The notes: a model not told the origin generated them from the letters alone. Positions 29,956 through 39,897 are shown, counted from the stretch's first letter. The stretch: DNA of 64,000 bases from Linnemannia hyalina (GCA_019671135.1 JAHRHY010000004.1:1-64000); one strand, 5' to 3'. Translations and numbers: made by a program.

Positions 29956-32166
29956 CTACCAAAACTTTACATCTGGAGAGTACAATTTAGGCAATTCCTC
30001 GATCGTGAACCCCATGGCAATTAACTTCTGCTTTTGTTTGTTGTTGGTAAATTTGTCTCGACTATAGTTACTGTCACCGTTTGCAGGTATCTTATACAGC
30101 AGTCCAACAATAATGTCCTCTTCGTACCTCTTGAGCAGATGACATCCGTCGAAAAGGTAGTTGGTTGCATATTCATGCTTCTTGTCAAACGAACATGTTG
30201 TCCATTTAATTTCGTCTTTATCTATGACGATTATACCCGAAGAGCTTTTATCTTTAGGGTACCTTTTCCACATAACATCCTCAGCATCTTTATCATCCTC
30301 AGCATCTTTATCATCTTCAGCATCGTTATCACCCTCAGCATCTTTGTCATCTTCAGCATCTTTATCACCCACCGCATCTTTGTCATCCTCAGCATCTTTA
30401 TCGCCCTCAGCATCTTTATCATCCTCACATGTGCTCTCATCTTTCTGTGGCAAGCTTTGCTTATGCTCATGCGGTTTAAATCCCATAGCAAACAACTTCT
30501 CTTTTTCCTTCTGGCTAAGAGAATGACACTCTACATTCTCTGCAGCAATATGGTCATCAGTCATCAAGCCGATTACAGTGTCTTTTTTGCGCATCTTGAG
30601 AATGTGCATTCCATTTACAAGTACATTCTCGGAATATTCCAAGTACTTGTTAAGTTTTTTCCATATCACCTTGGATTTATCTGTTGGTCCTTCTACTGGT
30701 ACTTCTTCTTCTACTTCGATCTCCTCGTTGAAAAGCGTCTTTCTCTCTTCATCAGACAATGGTTGAAGTTTCATCTTGCTAAGCATGGAGCGTTCCAAGA
30801 TATCCAACTCTGGAACATCACCGACACCGCGCAGAGCATCAAGCGTAAACAGGCCAACGTATGTATTCTTTCCAGATAGCCTGACAATGTACTTGCCATT
30901 CATCGTAAACTTAGTTGCATACTCAAGCATGTCGTTATTAGGATGAATCATCCATCCTCTGTCCTTCGCACGTGCTATGTCTTTCTCTGATCTAATGTTA
31001 TGCACCGTTGTGGCCAGTGCAAATGTATGTTCATCTTTTCCATCCTTAGAAACGTCTACATTAGAAGATGGCTCTGCATTTTTGGGCATCTCTGAATGCC
31101 TTTTCTTTCGAGAAGTCTTCTTCTCATCATCCTTAGATGACTTTTTATGAGATAGTTTTTCATCAGGGTTATCCTTAGAGGTATCATCTCCAGATTCTAC
31201 ATCAGGTCTGTTATTGGACTTGCCATCATCAGAGTCTTTATCATCAGGGGAATCATCGTCAGAGCCAGCATCATCAGACGTATCACCATCATCTGTATCA
31301 TCGTCAGAATTCTCATCAGCAGAAGACTCTTCTATTTTTTCTACATCAGCAGGAGTTGCCTCTTGGAGTCCCATCTTTTGTAATATACGTACCTCTTTGT
31401 CAGATAATTTCGGTACAGGAAGATTTTTCCCCATGAGCTCAGGTGGACACAATACAATGTAGAGGTCCTTTTCCTTCAGCTTAATAATGTACTTGCCATT
31501 TACAGTATAGTTTTTTGCATACAGGAAAGCTGGATTAGTTGCATAACGCATCCATATGCCTGTATTAGCGAGTGGTACATTTTTCTTGGACGTTATGTCA
31601 ACTACCTTTGGACTCAACGGAAAGGAGACGGCAATTATATCTTCTTCATCATCATCGGACGGCTCCTCATCCGATGACTCCTGCTTGTTTCTCTTTCGCT
31701 TCTTTGGTTCTTCATCCTCGGAAGTCATATCATCATCTGAAGGGACAAACTCAGGAGTATGTGTCTTCTTGGTTATCTTGGAAGACTTGGTACGCTTGTT
31801 GGCAGGTGCCTTATTGTTACTGCTTTTCATATGACCTTTATGCTGCTCTCGATGACGTCCACAGTATGTTTCACCAAGTTTGGCTACACTACCACAATTA
31901 GCGCCCTTAATGGTTGTGCCTTGACACTTGCGCGCAGGATCGTGGACATAACAATGCATGCCTTCATCATCAACTTCCTTCATGCATTTGCGCTTGGACT
32001 TGGTGCACTTTGCACCACAAAAGTAGTATCTCTCTACTCCCTCATCCTCATCAAGCGCCTTAAAGATCTTATTTGCATCTTTCTTGGTAAACTCCACTCC
32101 CTTCTTAGAAGAAAATGTCTCGAAGGCCTTGGTGATGAGCTCGATTGTAAGCTGAACGTACTGCAT
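29956..32166 (-). CDS. Acidic multi-domain protein, 736 aa (C1)
   Basis: The N-terminus (1-45) is helical. Two Cys/His clusters follow: Cys50, Cys54, Cys61, Cys72, His75, and then Cys81, Cys91, Cys102, His105, of the type CxGTTxKGxxC...YCxxH. A basic patch and a nuclear-signal-like KKRKRNK (155-161) come next. Then four diverged copies of one 70-residue domain (about 204-268, 404-466, 501-563, 655-728), each with a YAxNxxxNGKYIxxLxxKD-like strand pair and an L-x-MGL/F helix. Asp/Glu/Ser-rich linkers lie between them, including a DAEDDK repeat at about 581-640. The style resembles giant-virus proteins, but no family can be named. It differs from the C2 copy by one residue (Pro for Ser at 361). 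Confidence 0.75.
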   Translation of the reverse strand: MQYVQLTIELITKAFETFSSKKGVEFTKKDANKIFKALDEDEGVERYYFCGAKCTKSKRKCMKEVDDEGMHCYVHDPARKCQGTTIKGANCGSVAKLGETYCGRHREQHKGHMKSSNNKAPANKRTKSSKITKKTHTPEFVPSDDDMTSEDEEPKKRKRNKQESSDEEPSDDDEEDIIAVSFPLSPKVVDITSKKNVPLANTGIWMRYATNPAFLYAKNYTVNGKYIIKLKEKDLYIVLCPPELMGKNLPVPKLSDKEVRILQKMGLQEATPADVEKIEESSADENSDDDTDDGDTSDDAGSDDDSPDDKDSDDGKSNNRPDVESGDDTSKDNPDEKLSHKKSSKDDEKKTSRKKRHSEMPKNAEPSSNVDVSKDGKDEHTFALATTVHNIRSEKDIARAKDRGWMIHPNNDMLEYATKFTMNGKYIVRLSGKNTYVGLFTLDALRGVGDVPELDILERSMLSKMKLQPLSDEERKTLFNEEIEVEEEVPVEGPTDKSKVIWKKLNKYLEYSENVLVNGMHILKMRKKDTVIGLMTDDHIAAENVECHSLSQKEKEKLFAMGFKPHEHKQSLPQKDESTCEDDKDAEGDKDAEDDKDAVGDKDAEDDKDAEGDNDAEDDKDAEDDKDAEDVMWKRYPKDKSSSGIIVIDKDEIKWTTCSFDKKHEYATNYLFDGCHLLKRYEEDIIVGLLYKIPANGDSNYSRDKFTNNKQKQKLIAMGFTIEELPKLYSPDVKFW
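30280..30435. repeat. In-frame minisatellite in the 736-aa gene (DAEDDK)
   Basis: An 18-bp unit (GATGCTGAGGATGACAAA on the coding strand and close variants) is repeated about eight times. It keeps the frame and so lengthens an acidic linker. The equivalent stretch in C2 is at about 49879-50034. Confidence 0.8.
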
Positions 32167-32840
32167 GTTTTTGGATATGAACGATATAGATTGTACTTGT
32201 GATATGGTGGGTGTGAATGACTTTTCAGTTTATGTGTGGTAGATTGCAGCTGCTTAGTACACTGATATAAAGAATTGCAATAAAAGATGGTTGTATAGGT
32301 ATGGATGGTTGTATAGATATGGATAATGGTTGGTTGGTTACTAGATAAGATAAAGATTAAGCAAGAGGGAAGTGGAGTCCTTTATTTATACTAATTCATG
32401 GGACACTGCCACACTGGATATTAATAGCGCTTGCTTATTAACACTGCTTGGCGCTTAGTAACAAAAGAGTTTTAAAAAGGCATCTAAGTGGTTAATAACG
32501 TAGTGTTCCTCGTATGACGTAGATCTTGCTTATTAAGACTGCTTGGCGTTAAAGACGGGGTTTAAAAATGGTTAAGAATGTAGTATTCTTTTATGACGTA
32601 GGTTTGTACATGTGTTTATGTATTCTTTTATGGCGTAGGTTTGTACATGTGTTTATCCTCTTTGTTAAATAAAAAGGAATGTTGTAGAATAGCATAGAAT
32701 AGCATCCGATCTACTACAATAATACCATGACTTTTAATAATAGATACCGGTGCATATTAGCGTCTAGGCAGTTAATACCGTATCTCAACGCTGACTAAAT
32801 AGGCTATGTATGTCTATTCTTTTAAAAACCTGCAATAAGT
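32167..32840 (-). promoter_or_regulatory. Intergenic region and probable promoter of the 736-aa gene (C1)
   Basis: 674 bp with no gene. A strong TATA box (TATAAATAAA on the minus strand, 32381-32390) lies about 215 bp before the 736-aa start, followed by a C/A-rich leader of the kind seen in highly expressed fungal genes. Further upstream, a 36-bp direct repeat (32583-32618 and 32620-32655) and several TTTTAAAA motifs lie between this promoter and the transposase stop. Confidence 0.55.
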
Positions 32841-34130
32841 CTACAAATTACCATTAACATCCATTTGTCGCTTCGTACCTCTAAGCTCAATGGAAAGACC
32901 GGGTTGCATTATTACTGCTTGATCCATTGGTGTGTCCTCATCAACATTAACATCAACATCACCATGAAGATTAATACCAAGAAATTTGTTCTGGAGTTGT
33001 GCCATTGTATTTCCATCCTCCACTAGCGCACCAACATCAACATATCCCATTGGTTGCTCAACGTCGTTCTCTGTTGTCGGATACTCGAATCCTTCGCGAA
33101 GCCAAGCTGTATGAATTGGTTCTGCAGAAATCTTCAACAAAGCAACCATCTTTTTCATGTTTAAGAGTAACAAAGATAACTTCAACTGCAAATTATATGT
33201 TTGTTTCTTATCCACCAACACAGGAGTACGGTTGTTGTGTTTCTCAAATGTGGAACCAAGGTCTGCAAACAGAGATTCCATCTGCGAGCGGAAACTACCA
33301 AAGGTGGTATTGTATAACGCTTCTTCCTGTGTAAGTTCCTTGTTCTTCTGTTTACGGTATGGATGAGCGAAATTTTGGATTCTAAGAGTGTCAGACTCAT
33401 CTATAAGCCTCCTTAAGAACTGTGGATACCCTCCATCGAGAGCAATGCAATCCATCTCATGCACTCTCTTGTCCAACTTCATCGTTAGCAGCATTGTTCC
33501 ATCAGCATTGTTCTTGCAAGATGCAGATTTGGAGACAAATAAAGCCATGCCATTACAATCCATTGCTACCTGTGTGCGTAATCCTGACTTTTTCAGCTTG
33601 TAAGAGTACATATCAGCACTACTCTCACCTTTGTATGTTGCTCTTGTATCATGACCATCAAGATGCAATGTAACATGCTTAAATAATGGAGGATTCTTTT
33701 CCTTTGCAGACAAAAGGCGTATTTTAATTGTGGAGAACATTGTTGCAATACAGTTGGTGATGTACTTGTTGTGCAAAGTATATTCTTTCTTATAAAACAC
33801 AGAGTGCATTGCATGAAAACTACTTTTTGGCATGTGTGGTTCCATTGCTTCCATAGACAGTCCTTTGACAAGATGATAGAGCATTAAAAGACCTTTCTCC
33901 ACTTCTTTGTATGGACCAGGATACTTAACCTTTGGCCAGATGTCAACAAGAAAGAAGTACACTGGAATAGGACCAAGGCGTCGATTTAGGGTTTCTTTTA
34001 TTTCTGGCATATACCCAATTTCCTTGCTTACAGTACGATGATTATTACGTGGTGTAATTGTTGGCCATCCAGCGTTGAGGAAAGTCCAATGGTCATCAAG
34101 CAGTTGTTGGAAGTGTTTTGTTAGATCCAT
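32841..34130 (-). CDS. DDE transposase, family C, 429 aa (C1)
   Basis: Related to the A and B enzymes over its whole length. It has the same N-terminal block (HWTFLNAGWP), a helix-turn-helix-like segment MPKSSFHAMHSVF (100-112), Asp158 (LHLDGHD), Asp232 (CIALDGGY) and Glu285 (RSQMESLF). Start MDLTKHF at 34130 aligns with the other families; the frame is open 30 codons upstream. It differs from C2 at one residue (Gln for Lys near position 8). It is preceded by a TTTTTTAAAAA stretch near 34180. Confidence 0.85.
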   Translation of the reverse strand: MDLTKHFQQLLDDHWTFLNAGWPTITPRNNHRTVSKEIGYMPEIKETLNRRLGPIPVYFFLVDIWPKVKYPGPYKEVEKGLLMLYHLVKGLSMEAMEPHMPKSSFHAMHSVFYKKEYTLHNKYITNCIATMFSTIKIRLLSAKEKNPPLFKHVTLHLDGHDTRATYKGESSADMYSYKLKKSGLRTQVAMDCNGMALFVSKSASCKNNADGTMLLTMKLDKRVHEMDCIALDGGYPQFLRRLIDESDTLRIQNFAHPYRKQKNKELTQEEALYNTTFGSFRSQMESLFADLGSTFEKHNNRTPVLVDKKQTYNLQLKLSLLLLNMKKMVALLKISAEPIHTAWLREGFEYPTTENDVEQPMGYVDVGALVEDGNTMAQLQNKFLGINLHGDVDVNVDEDTPMDQAVIMQPGLSIELRGTKRQMDVNGNL

Positions 34131-34291
34131 AATAATATTTATGTATTGGATTGTCATGACGTTAACCAACAATAACAATTTTTTAAAAAGGCTTATACTT
34201 AACTGTATACACAACAGCATGTAGGATGGTATCTATCATACAGCAAGCACATAGTTGAGAATACAAATATATTTTTATATTTTATTCGGTA

Positions 34292-34786
34292 GCGGCCCCT
34301 TCATGTGCAGAGGATATAAAAAGGCATATAAAAAATATCCAAAGTCCAAGGAACGGAGTGTTGACTTCCATAACTGGCATATCTCTTCATAGTGGGCAAC
34401 AGAACACAGAATAAAATAGCAATAGACAGCACAAGAATTTTTAAAATGTAATCTCTCCCCTGTATTTCACGACAAAGATACAGTTGAGAATACAAGTGCT
34501 TTAGATGATCACATACAAGAACTACTCTGTCGAATCTTGCAGTGAGGGTTACAGGTTAATAGTAGATGGACATATTCAAGAGTTTGGTGTGCGAAAAATA
34601 AGAAGACTTTGTTGTTTGGAGAATAGGTTGGTGTTTAGTAGGATAGTTAAACAAAAAATGTTACAATGGTTGTCTTATATGCTTGGTATCATATATACAT
34701 TCTCCTCTAATGGACGCGGTGGATATCGTCAAGATCTGCAGAGATGTAACAAACACCATATGATAATTTGGACTTGAAAGGCCTCC
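34292..34786 (+). repeat. C terminal direct repeat, right (C1)
   Basis: Second 495-bp copy in the same orientation as 29338-29832. In C2 a patch of about 140 bp near the GGCCTCC side is different, yet is the same at both C2 ends. Confidence 0.85.
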
Positions 34787-35021
34787 TAAGAAAGATGAGG
34801 ATGTGCAACAATCCGATGATGATTTACAGTATGAGAATAAGAAGTTCAAGAAACGTGTCAGAAAATTGGAGAAAGAAATGGATAAGATGAACCAAATTAT
34901 TTCCCAGCAGAAGAGGGAGATTTATATAATAAATGCCTTGATCAAAGGATTTGCCAGTGGTCTCATGGTAAATCAAGAGGAAGAATTAGATACAGCCAAT
35001 GTTGTTGAGCTATCGGAATAA
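34787..35021 (+). pseudogene. Zinc-ribbon gene, 3' part (A5)
   Basis: Starts with the TAA target duplication and then continues in frame from KDEDVQQ to the stop, coding the coiled-coil helix and acidic tail. One change in the helix (Phe for Leu). Confidence 0.9.
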
Positions 35022-35516
35022 ACTTTTAAAATGTGCAATATATATACCTTCCATAAGTAGTATTATGGGAATTATTCCCAGGGAATTCATGTACTGTCAA
35101 CCAAGCTGGTACCATTATCATCATGATGTATATGCATGAGATTCACCGGGGACACACGTATAAATGCTATATATGTTATATGAACGTAGGTGTTTTAAAA
35201 TGGTGGGCATAGCTTAACAAAAGACGAGAAAACAGGTGTACTCCCTCGCCCAAAAAAAAGCGCTCCAACCTTTTTGTCCTGCCCGATTACCGATATGTAA
35301 AATATGTTTATGTTGATACTCTCTCCTTACGTTTTGCTCTTGTAATACTGCTAGATAACTATGTCCATTTGGATTCTTTTGCTTTTGTATATGTACTCTT
35401 TATAGATGTATTTGTTATCTTTTTAAAAACTCCTTCCATAATTGTCTGTACAAATTCTTGCAACCTCCATTGGTATTCCATAACATATTCATCTATTTCG
35501 ACCCAAGACGATTCCC
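35022..35516 (+). repeat. Subterminal region and single A module, zinc-ribbon end of A5
   Basis: 35022-35238 is the subterminal sequence (a copy in inverse is at 1525-1740), and 35239-35516 is the terminal module. No gene. Confidence 0.85.
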
Positions 35517-36294
35517 TGAGATGCAGTGGGAGGAACGTGCAAAATGCATTACCTCGATGGTGGCTGTACATTTTCCACATGAGAAACTGTTTGCTTATTG
35601 TCACTGGTGGAATTCGGTAACCTCTAAGAAGTATGGATATATGTGGCAAAACTTTAAGAACCCCTTTAACGATAGACCTATATACTTTGTGGAAGGACAT
35701 GTAAAAGAGGTAAATGGGAAAGAGAAAGTTATTTTGGGCGAAATAAGGACATTTAAGCGCGAGCCTGGATGTACTGCCATTACACTAGTTGCTGGCTCGC
35801 AAAAAGGAATGTTTCCTTCAAGGGATGCATCTCCTAATGTCATTCGTAAATTTAGCAAAGTTGGAATTGTGGAAGTTGACAACATCTCTATTGCCTGGCC
35901 AAAGCGTGTTCATAACAGGTATAGTGCCCCACTTGCAGATATCTTCGAATATGATGAAGATACAGTAGACACAAATGTATTACATCTGAAAACTATTCAT
36001 GTTTCGATGTATACTGCAGCCCACCAAATTTTAGAGCCTGATGAAGAGTATACCATTGTGGCGGCCGGTCTCAAAGAATTTCGTTCTGAACGTCGTTGGC
36101 ATTTTATTACAGCATGTGGCATAAAGGTGCGCGAAGGAAAATCGTTGGCAAAGATTTGGAGACCATGGCGTGTGGAGCATCTTCAAGGTCTACAGAGAAT
36201 TGGTAGTGTGAAAGGTGTGCCGTTCATGACATTTCGAGCGATTAGAGTGGTTAATTCACATAATATACTTGATATGAAGTGCGAGCGCGTTTGA
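35517..36294 (+). pseudogene. Rep-like gene, C-terminal part (A4)
   Basis: Resumes after A5 at TGA and runs to the native stop. Apart from the split, it has a 33-bp in-frame deletion that removes ELITLLLANYS from a block conserved between families A and B, so this allele was probably already defective. It also has several substitutions not seen in A1 (for example AHQILEP and RSERRW). Confidence 0.88.
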
Positions 36295-36329
36295 GAGGTT
36301 TTTAAAAACTTTGGAAAGACTTTTGTTAA

Positions 36330-37610
36330 TTATAGACTGGTATTATCGTCTTCGTGGTTTGACATTTCCTCGTCATCATCCTTATTTGACGTTTGTTCAT
36401 CATCATCATCTGAAGCAACATCTATTCCTACAAATTTCTCTTGCATTCTTTGTAACTCAAGACCGTTTTCCAGTTTGTTTTGTACTGTAATGGTTTGTGT
36501 TAACTCTGGGACAAGTTGCCTTTCTCGTGGATAATCTACTCCTTCTTCCATCCATCCACGATGATGTGGCTGCTCTTCGATGTCCACTGCTTTAACAAAG
36601 TTGCGAATATTTAGCAACAAAAGACAAAGGCGGAATGTAAGATTAAACTCCTTTTTGGATCCAACTCGAACAATCTCCTTGTTATTAAACTTGGCGAATG
36701 TTTTCATGAGATCACCAAAGACAGCCTCTGACGTAGATCGAAATCCACCAAACATAGCATTAAAGTTGGATTCCTCTTCGTGGAGTTGCTGTAGTCGTTT
36801 CTTACGAATGGGAAAACAGAAGTTACGCTCGTCCAACTTTTCTTTTTCCACAATATCGCCAATGTATTGTGTATATCCTCCATCGAGAGCAATACAGTCC
36901 ATGTTGTTGATCTTCTTACCAATGCCCATCTCTTGTAACATTTTCCCATCGTTGTTATCACGACATGACGCTGATTTGGATACAAAGAGAACCATTCCAT
37001 TGGCATCGATGGCCACTTGCGTTCTCAAACCCGATTTCTTTAGCTTATAAGAATACATTGCTGCTTTATCTTCCCCATATGTTGCTCGAGAGTCATGACC
37101 ATCCAAGTAGAGAGTTACATGCTTGAACATTGGGGGATTTTTCCAATTGGCTGTTCGAATACGAATTTCCAGCGAAGAGAACATAGATGCAAAACAGCGT
37201 GTAATCTCCTTCTCAAATAATGCACGTTCCACCTTGACGAATGTGCTGTATATCAAATGGAATGTGGACTTTGGCATATACTGTGCCATGGAATCCATAG
37301 TCTCTCCAGCGACGAAAAAGTACAGAAATGCAATTCCTTTCTCAAGTGCGTTATATGGACCAGGGAAATAGTGTTTACTCCAGATGGTAGATAGAAAGAA
37401 AAACACTGGTATGGCTCCAAGTCTCTTCATCAACACCTTTTTCATATCCTGTATTCTTGCAATTGGTTTCAACTCTGAACGATGAAATGTCTTGACCTTT
37501 GGGCACATTGGCCACGGTTCATCAAGAAATCCCCATTCGTTCTCCAACAGATTATCAAGCAGCCGTGCAAGTTTCTTTGGCGTAGGGTTTACGACGGTAT
37601 CAGTCTCCAT
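36330..37610 (-). CDS. DDE transposase, family A, 426 aa (A4)
   Basis: Intact with all catalytic residues. It is a slightly different allele: Val for Ile at residue 6 (DTVVNP), KINNMDC in place of KMDSMDC before the second Asp, and TITVQ near residue 373. These variants are shared in part with A6, A7 and A8, placing A4 nearer to those copies than to A1-A3 and A5. The start at 37610 was chosen as for A1. Confidence 0.86.
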   Translation of the reverse strand: METDTVVNPTPKKLARLLDNLLENEWGFLDEPWPMCPKVKTFHRSELKPIARIQDMKKVLMKRLGAIPVFFFLSTIWSKHYFPGPYNALEKGIAFLYFFVAGETMDSMAQYMPKSTFHLIYSTFVKVERALFEKEITRCFASMFSSLEIRIRTANWKNPPMFKHVTLYLDGHDSRATYGEDKAAMYSYKLKKSGLRTQVAIDANGMVLFVSKSASCRDNNDGKMLQEMGIGKKINNMDCIALDGGYTQYIGDIVEKEKLDERNFCFPIRKKRLQQLHEEESNFNAMFGGFRSTSEAVFGDLMKTFAKFNNKEIVRVGSKKEFNLTFRLCLLLLNIRNFVKAVDIEEQPHHRGWMEEGVDYPRERQLVPELTQTITVQNKLENGLELQRMQEKFVGIDVASDDDDEQTSNKDDDEEMSNHEDDNTSL

Positions 37611-37735
37611 AATGTCGTTTTCTGCAAAAATAGGGATTACACACACGTAATTATGTCAATTATTCCCTAGAATTCCCCAGATATGTCATAATAAGAAATG
37701 GTGGGCATAGCTTAACAAAAGACGAGAAAACAGGT

Positions 37736-38428
37736 GTACTCCCTCGCCCAAAAAAAAGCGCTCCAACCTTTTTGTCCTGCCCGATTACCGATATGTAAAA
37801 TATGTTTATGTTGATACTCTCTCCTTACGTTTTGCTCTTGTAATACTGCTAGATAACTATGTCCATTTGGATTCTTTTGCTTTTGTATATGTACTCTTTA
37901 TAGATGTATTTGTTATCTTTTTAAAAACTCCTTCCATAATTGTCTGTACAAATTCTTGCAACCTCCATTGGTATTCCATAACATATTCATCTATTTCGAC
38001 CCAAGACGATTCCCATTTAGATGTGTATTTTGTTTTACAGATTGGCTTTGATATCCGCGACAAATATATTCCCCACGTTGACCTATTATGTATCTCTTAT
38101 TTTATAATCTACTCTTGATCTACTTTAATATTCCAATGCGTGGGTTGGGTACTCCCTCGCCCAAAAAAAAGCGCTCCAACCTTTTTGTCCTGCCCGATTA
38201 CCGATATGTAAAATATGTTTATGTTGATACTCTCTCCTTACGTTTTGCTCTTGTAATACTGCTAGATAACTATGTCCATTTTGGATTCTTTTGCTTTTGT
38301 ATATGTACTCTTTATAGATGTATTTGTTATCTTTTTAAAAACTCCTTCCATAATTGTCTGTACAAATTCTTGCAACCTCCATTGGTATTCCATAACATAT
38401 TCATCTATTTCGACCCAAGACGATTCCC
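37736..38428 (+). repeat. Two A terminal modules, right end of A4
   Basis: Modules at 37736-38014 and 38149-38428; the second has one extra T. The tip is followed by TCC, the duplication paired with 790-792. Confidence 0.88.
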
Positions 38429-38681
38429 TCCCCCAATTGTCATCTTGGACTACCAATAGTTATATATGTCAAGGGATACCAAAGGAAATTGTAAGGATAG
38501 GTAAAGGTAATGGGAATCGTCTTGGGTCGAAATAGATGAATATGTTATGGAATACCAATGGAGGTTGCAAGAATTTGTACAGACAATTATGGAAGGAGTT
38601 TTTAAAAAGATAACAAATACATCTATAAAGAGTACATATACAAAAGCAAAAGAATCCAAATGGACATAGTTATCTAGCAGT
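38429..38681. repeat. Module relic and partial reverse A module
   Basis: 38429-38511 continues the old module interrupted by A4, but is much diverged. 38512-38681 is the outer 170 bp of a reverse A module (GGGAATCGTC...CTAGCAGT), cut at AGT by the next module. No gene is present. Confidence 0.7.
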
Positions 38682-39493
38682 GGGAAATGTCTTGGGTCGA
38701 AATAGGTAAATATGTTATGGAATACCAATGGAAGTTGCAAGAATTTGTACAGACAATTATGGAAGGAGTTTTTCAAAAGATAACAAACATATCTATAAAG
38801 AATACATATACAAAAGCAAAAGAATCCAAATGGACATAGTTATCTAGCAGGATTACAAGAGCAAAACGTAAGGAAAGAGTATTAACATAAACGTATTTTA
38901 CATATCGGTAATCGATGAATAGAATTGGGGGAGTGCGCTTTTTTTTGGGCGAGGGAGTACACCTGTTTTCTCGTCTTTTGTTAAGTTATGCCCACCATTT
39001 CTTAATATAACATATCTGGGGAATTCTAGGGAATAATTGACATAATTACGTGTGTGTAATCCCTATTTTTGCAGAAAACGACATTATGGAGACTGATACC
39101 GTCGTAAACCCTACGCCAAAGAAACTTGCACGGCTGCTTGATAATCTGTTGGAGAACAAATGGGGATTTCTTGATGAACCGTGGCCAATGTGCCCAAAGG
39201 TCAAGACATTTCATCGTTCAGAGTTGAAACCAATTGCAAGAATACAGGATATGAAAAAGGTGTTGATGAAGAGACTTGGAGCCATACCAGTGTTTTTCTT
39301 TCTATCTACCATCTGGAGTAAACACTATTTCCCTGGTCCATATAACGCACTTGAGAAAGGAATTGCATTTCTGTACTTTTTCGTCGCTGGAGAGACTATG
39401 GATTCCATGGCACAGTATATGCCAAAGTCCACATTCCATTTGATATACAGCACATTCGTCAAGGTGGAACGTGCATTATTTGAGAAGGAGATT
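38682..39493 (+). mobile_element. Element A6, left part only (subtype A')
   Basis: It begins with a 279-bp module of a second subtype (38682-38960). The tip is GGGAAATGTC, and the inner part has CCAATTC-type sequence in place of the GCTCCAACC of the main subtype. The transposase-side subterminal region follows, then the start of a transposase gene, cut at 39493 by A7. Confidence 0.82.
39086..39493 (+). pseudogene. Family A transposase, first 136 codons (A6)
   Basis: Matches the A4 allele (DTVVNP) from the native start up to LFEKEI. A7 is inserted after ATT (39491-39493). It includes the helix-turn-helix-like segment but none of the catalytic residues. The rest of the gene is not in the window. 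Confidence 0.88.
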
Positions 39494-39897
39494 GGGAAAT
39501 GTCTTGGGTCGAAATAGTTAAATATGTTATGGAATACCAATGGAAGTTGCAAGAATTTGTACAGACGATTATGGAAGGAGTTTTTAAAAAGACAACAGAT
39601 ATATCTATAAAGAATACATATACAAAAGCAAAAGAATCCAAATGGACATAGCTATCTAGCAGTATTACAAGAGCAAAACGTAAGGAAAGAGTATCAACAT
39701 AAACATATTTTACATATCGGTAATCGAGGAATAGAATTGGGGGAGTGCGCTTTTTTTTGGGCGAGGGAGTACACCTGTTTTCTCGTCTTTTGTTAAGCTA
39801 TGCCCACCATTTCTTAATATGACATATCTGGGGAATTCTAGGGAATAATTGACATAATTACGTGTGTATAATCCCTATTTTTGCAGAAAACGACATT

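Larger units (their letters stand above)
29338..34786. mobile_element. Element C1, 5449-bp family C transposon
   Basis: The outer tips are GCGGCCCCTTC at 29338 and GGCCTCC ending at 34786. The target duplication is TAA (29335-29337, 34787-34789) in the A5 zinc-ribbon gene. The two 495-bp ends (29338-29832 and 34292-34786) are direct, not inverted, repeats. Genes: the 736-aa acidic protein and a DDE transposase, both on the minus strand. There is no Rep-like gene. C2 (45518-50966) has exactly the same length. Confidence 0.92.
24826..35516. mobile_element. Element A5, family A, nested in the A4 Rep-like gene, with C1 inside
   Basis: The tips are GGGAATCG at 24826 and CGATTCCC ending at 35516. 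The target duplication is TGA (24823-24825 and 35517-35519), and removing the span restores the Rep-like reading frame. It lies inverted relative to A4: two modules and the transposase on the left, the Rep-like, 90-aa and zinc-ribbon genes to the right, then one module. After removing C1 it is about 5.2 kb, which is the best estimate of a complete A element. Confidence 0.92.
793..38428. mobile_element. Element A4, outermost family A transposon, containing nested insertions
   Basis: The ends are GGGAATCG at 793 and CGATTCCC ending at 38428, each in a 279-280-bp terminal module in inverted orientation. The 3-bp duplication TCC flanks it (790-792 and 38429-38431). Removing the span joins a module sequence of the form GCG-TAC-TCC-CCCAATT, very like the intact module at 60030. 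Its own genes are the 130-aa gene at 23023, the 90-aa gene at 23611, the Rep-like gene split at 24825/35517 and the transposase at 36330. Two later A insertions (1246-22977 and 24826-35516) sit inside it. Confidence 0.85.

Noticed and set aside
30034..30879. 281-aa open frame opposite the 736-aa gene (also at 49425-50270)
   Set aside because: It is antisense to the acidic Asp/Glu-rich repeats, which give long open frames by composition; the product is a low-complexity Ile/Phe/Ser string.
29338..34786. Element C as an LTR retrotransposon because of its direct terminal repeats
   Set aside because: No reverse transcriptase, integrase, primer-binding site or polypurine tract; a DDE transposase of the A/B type and a 3-bp duplication are present instead.
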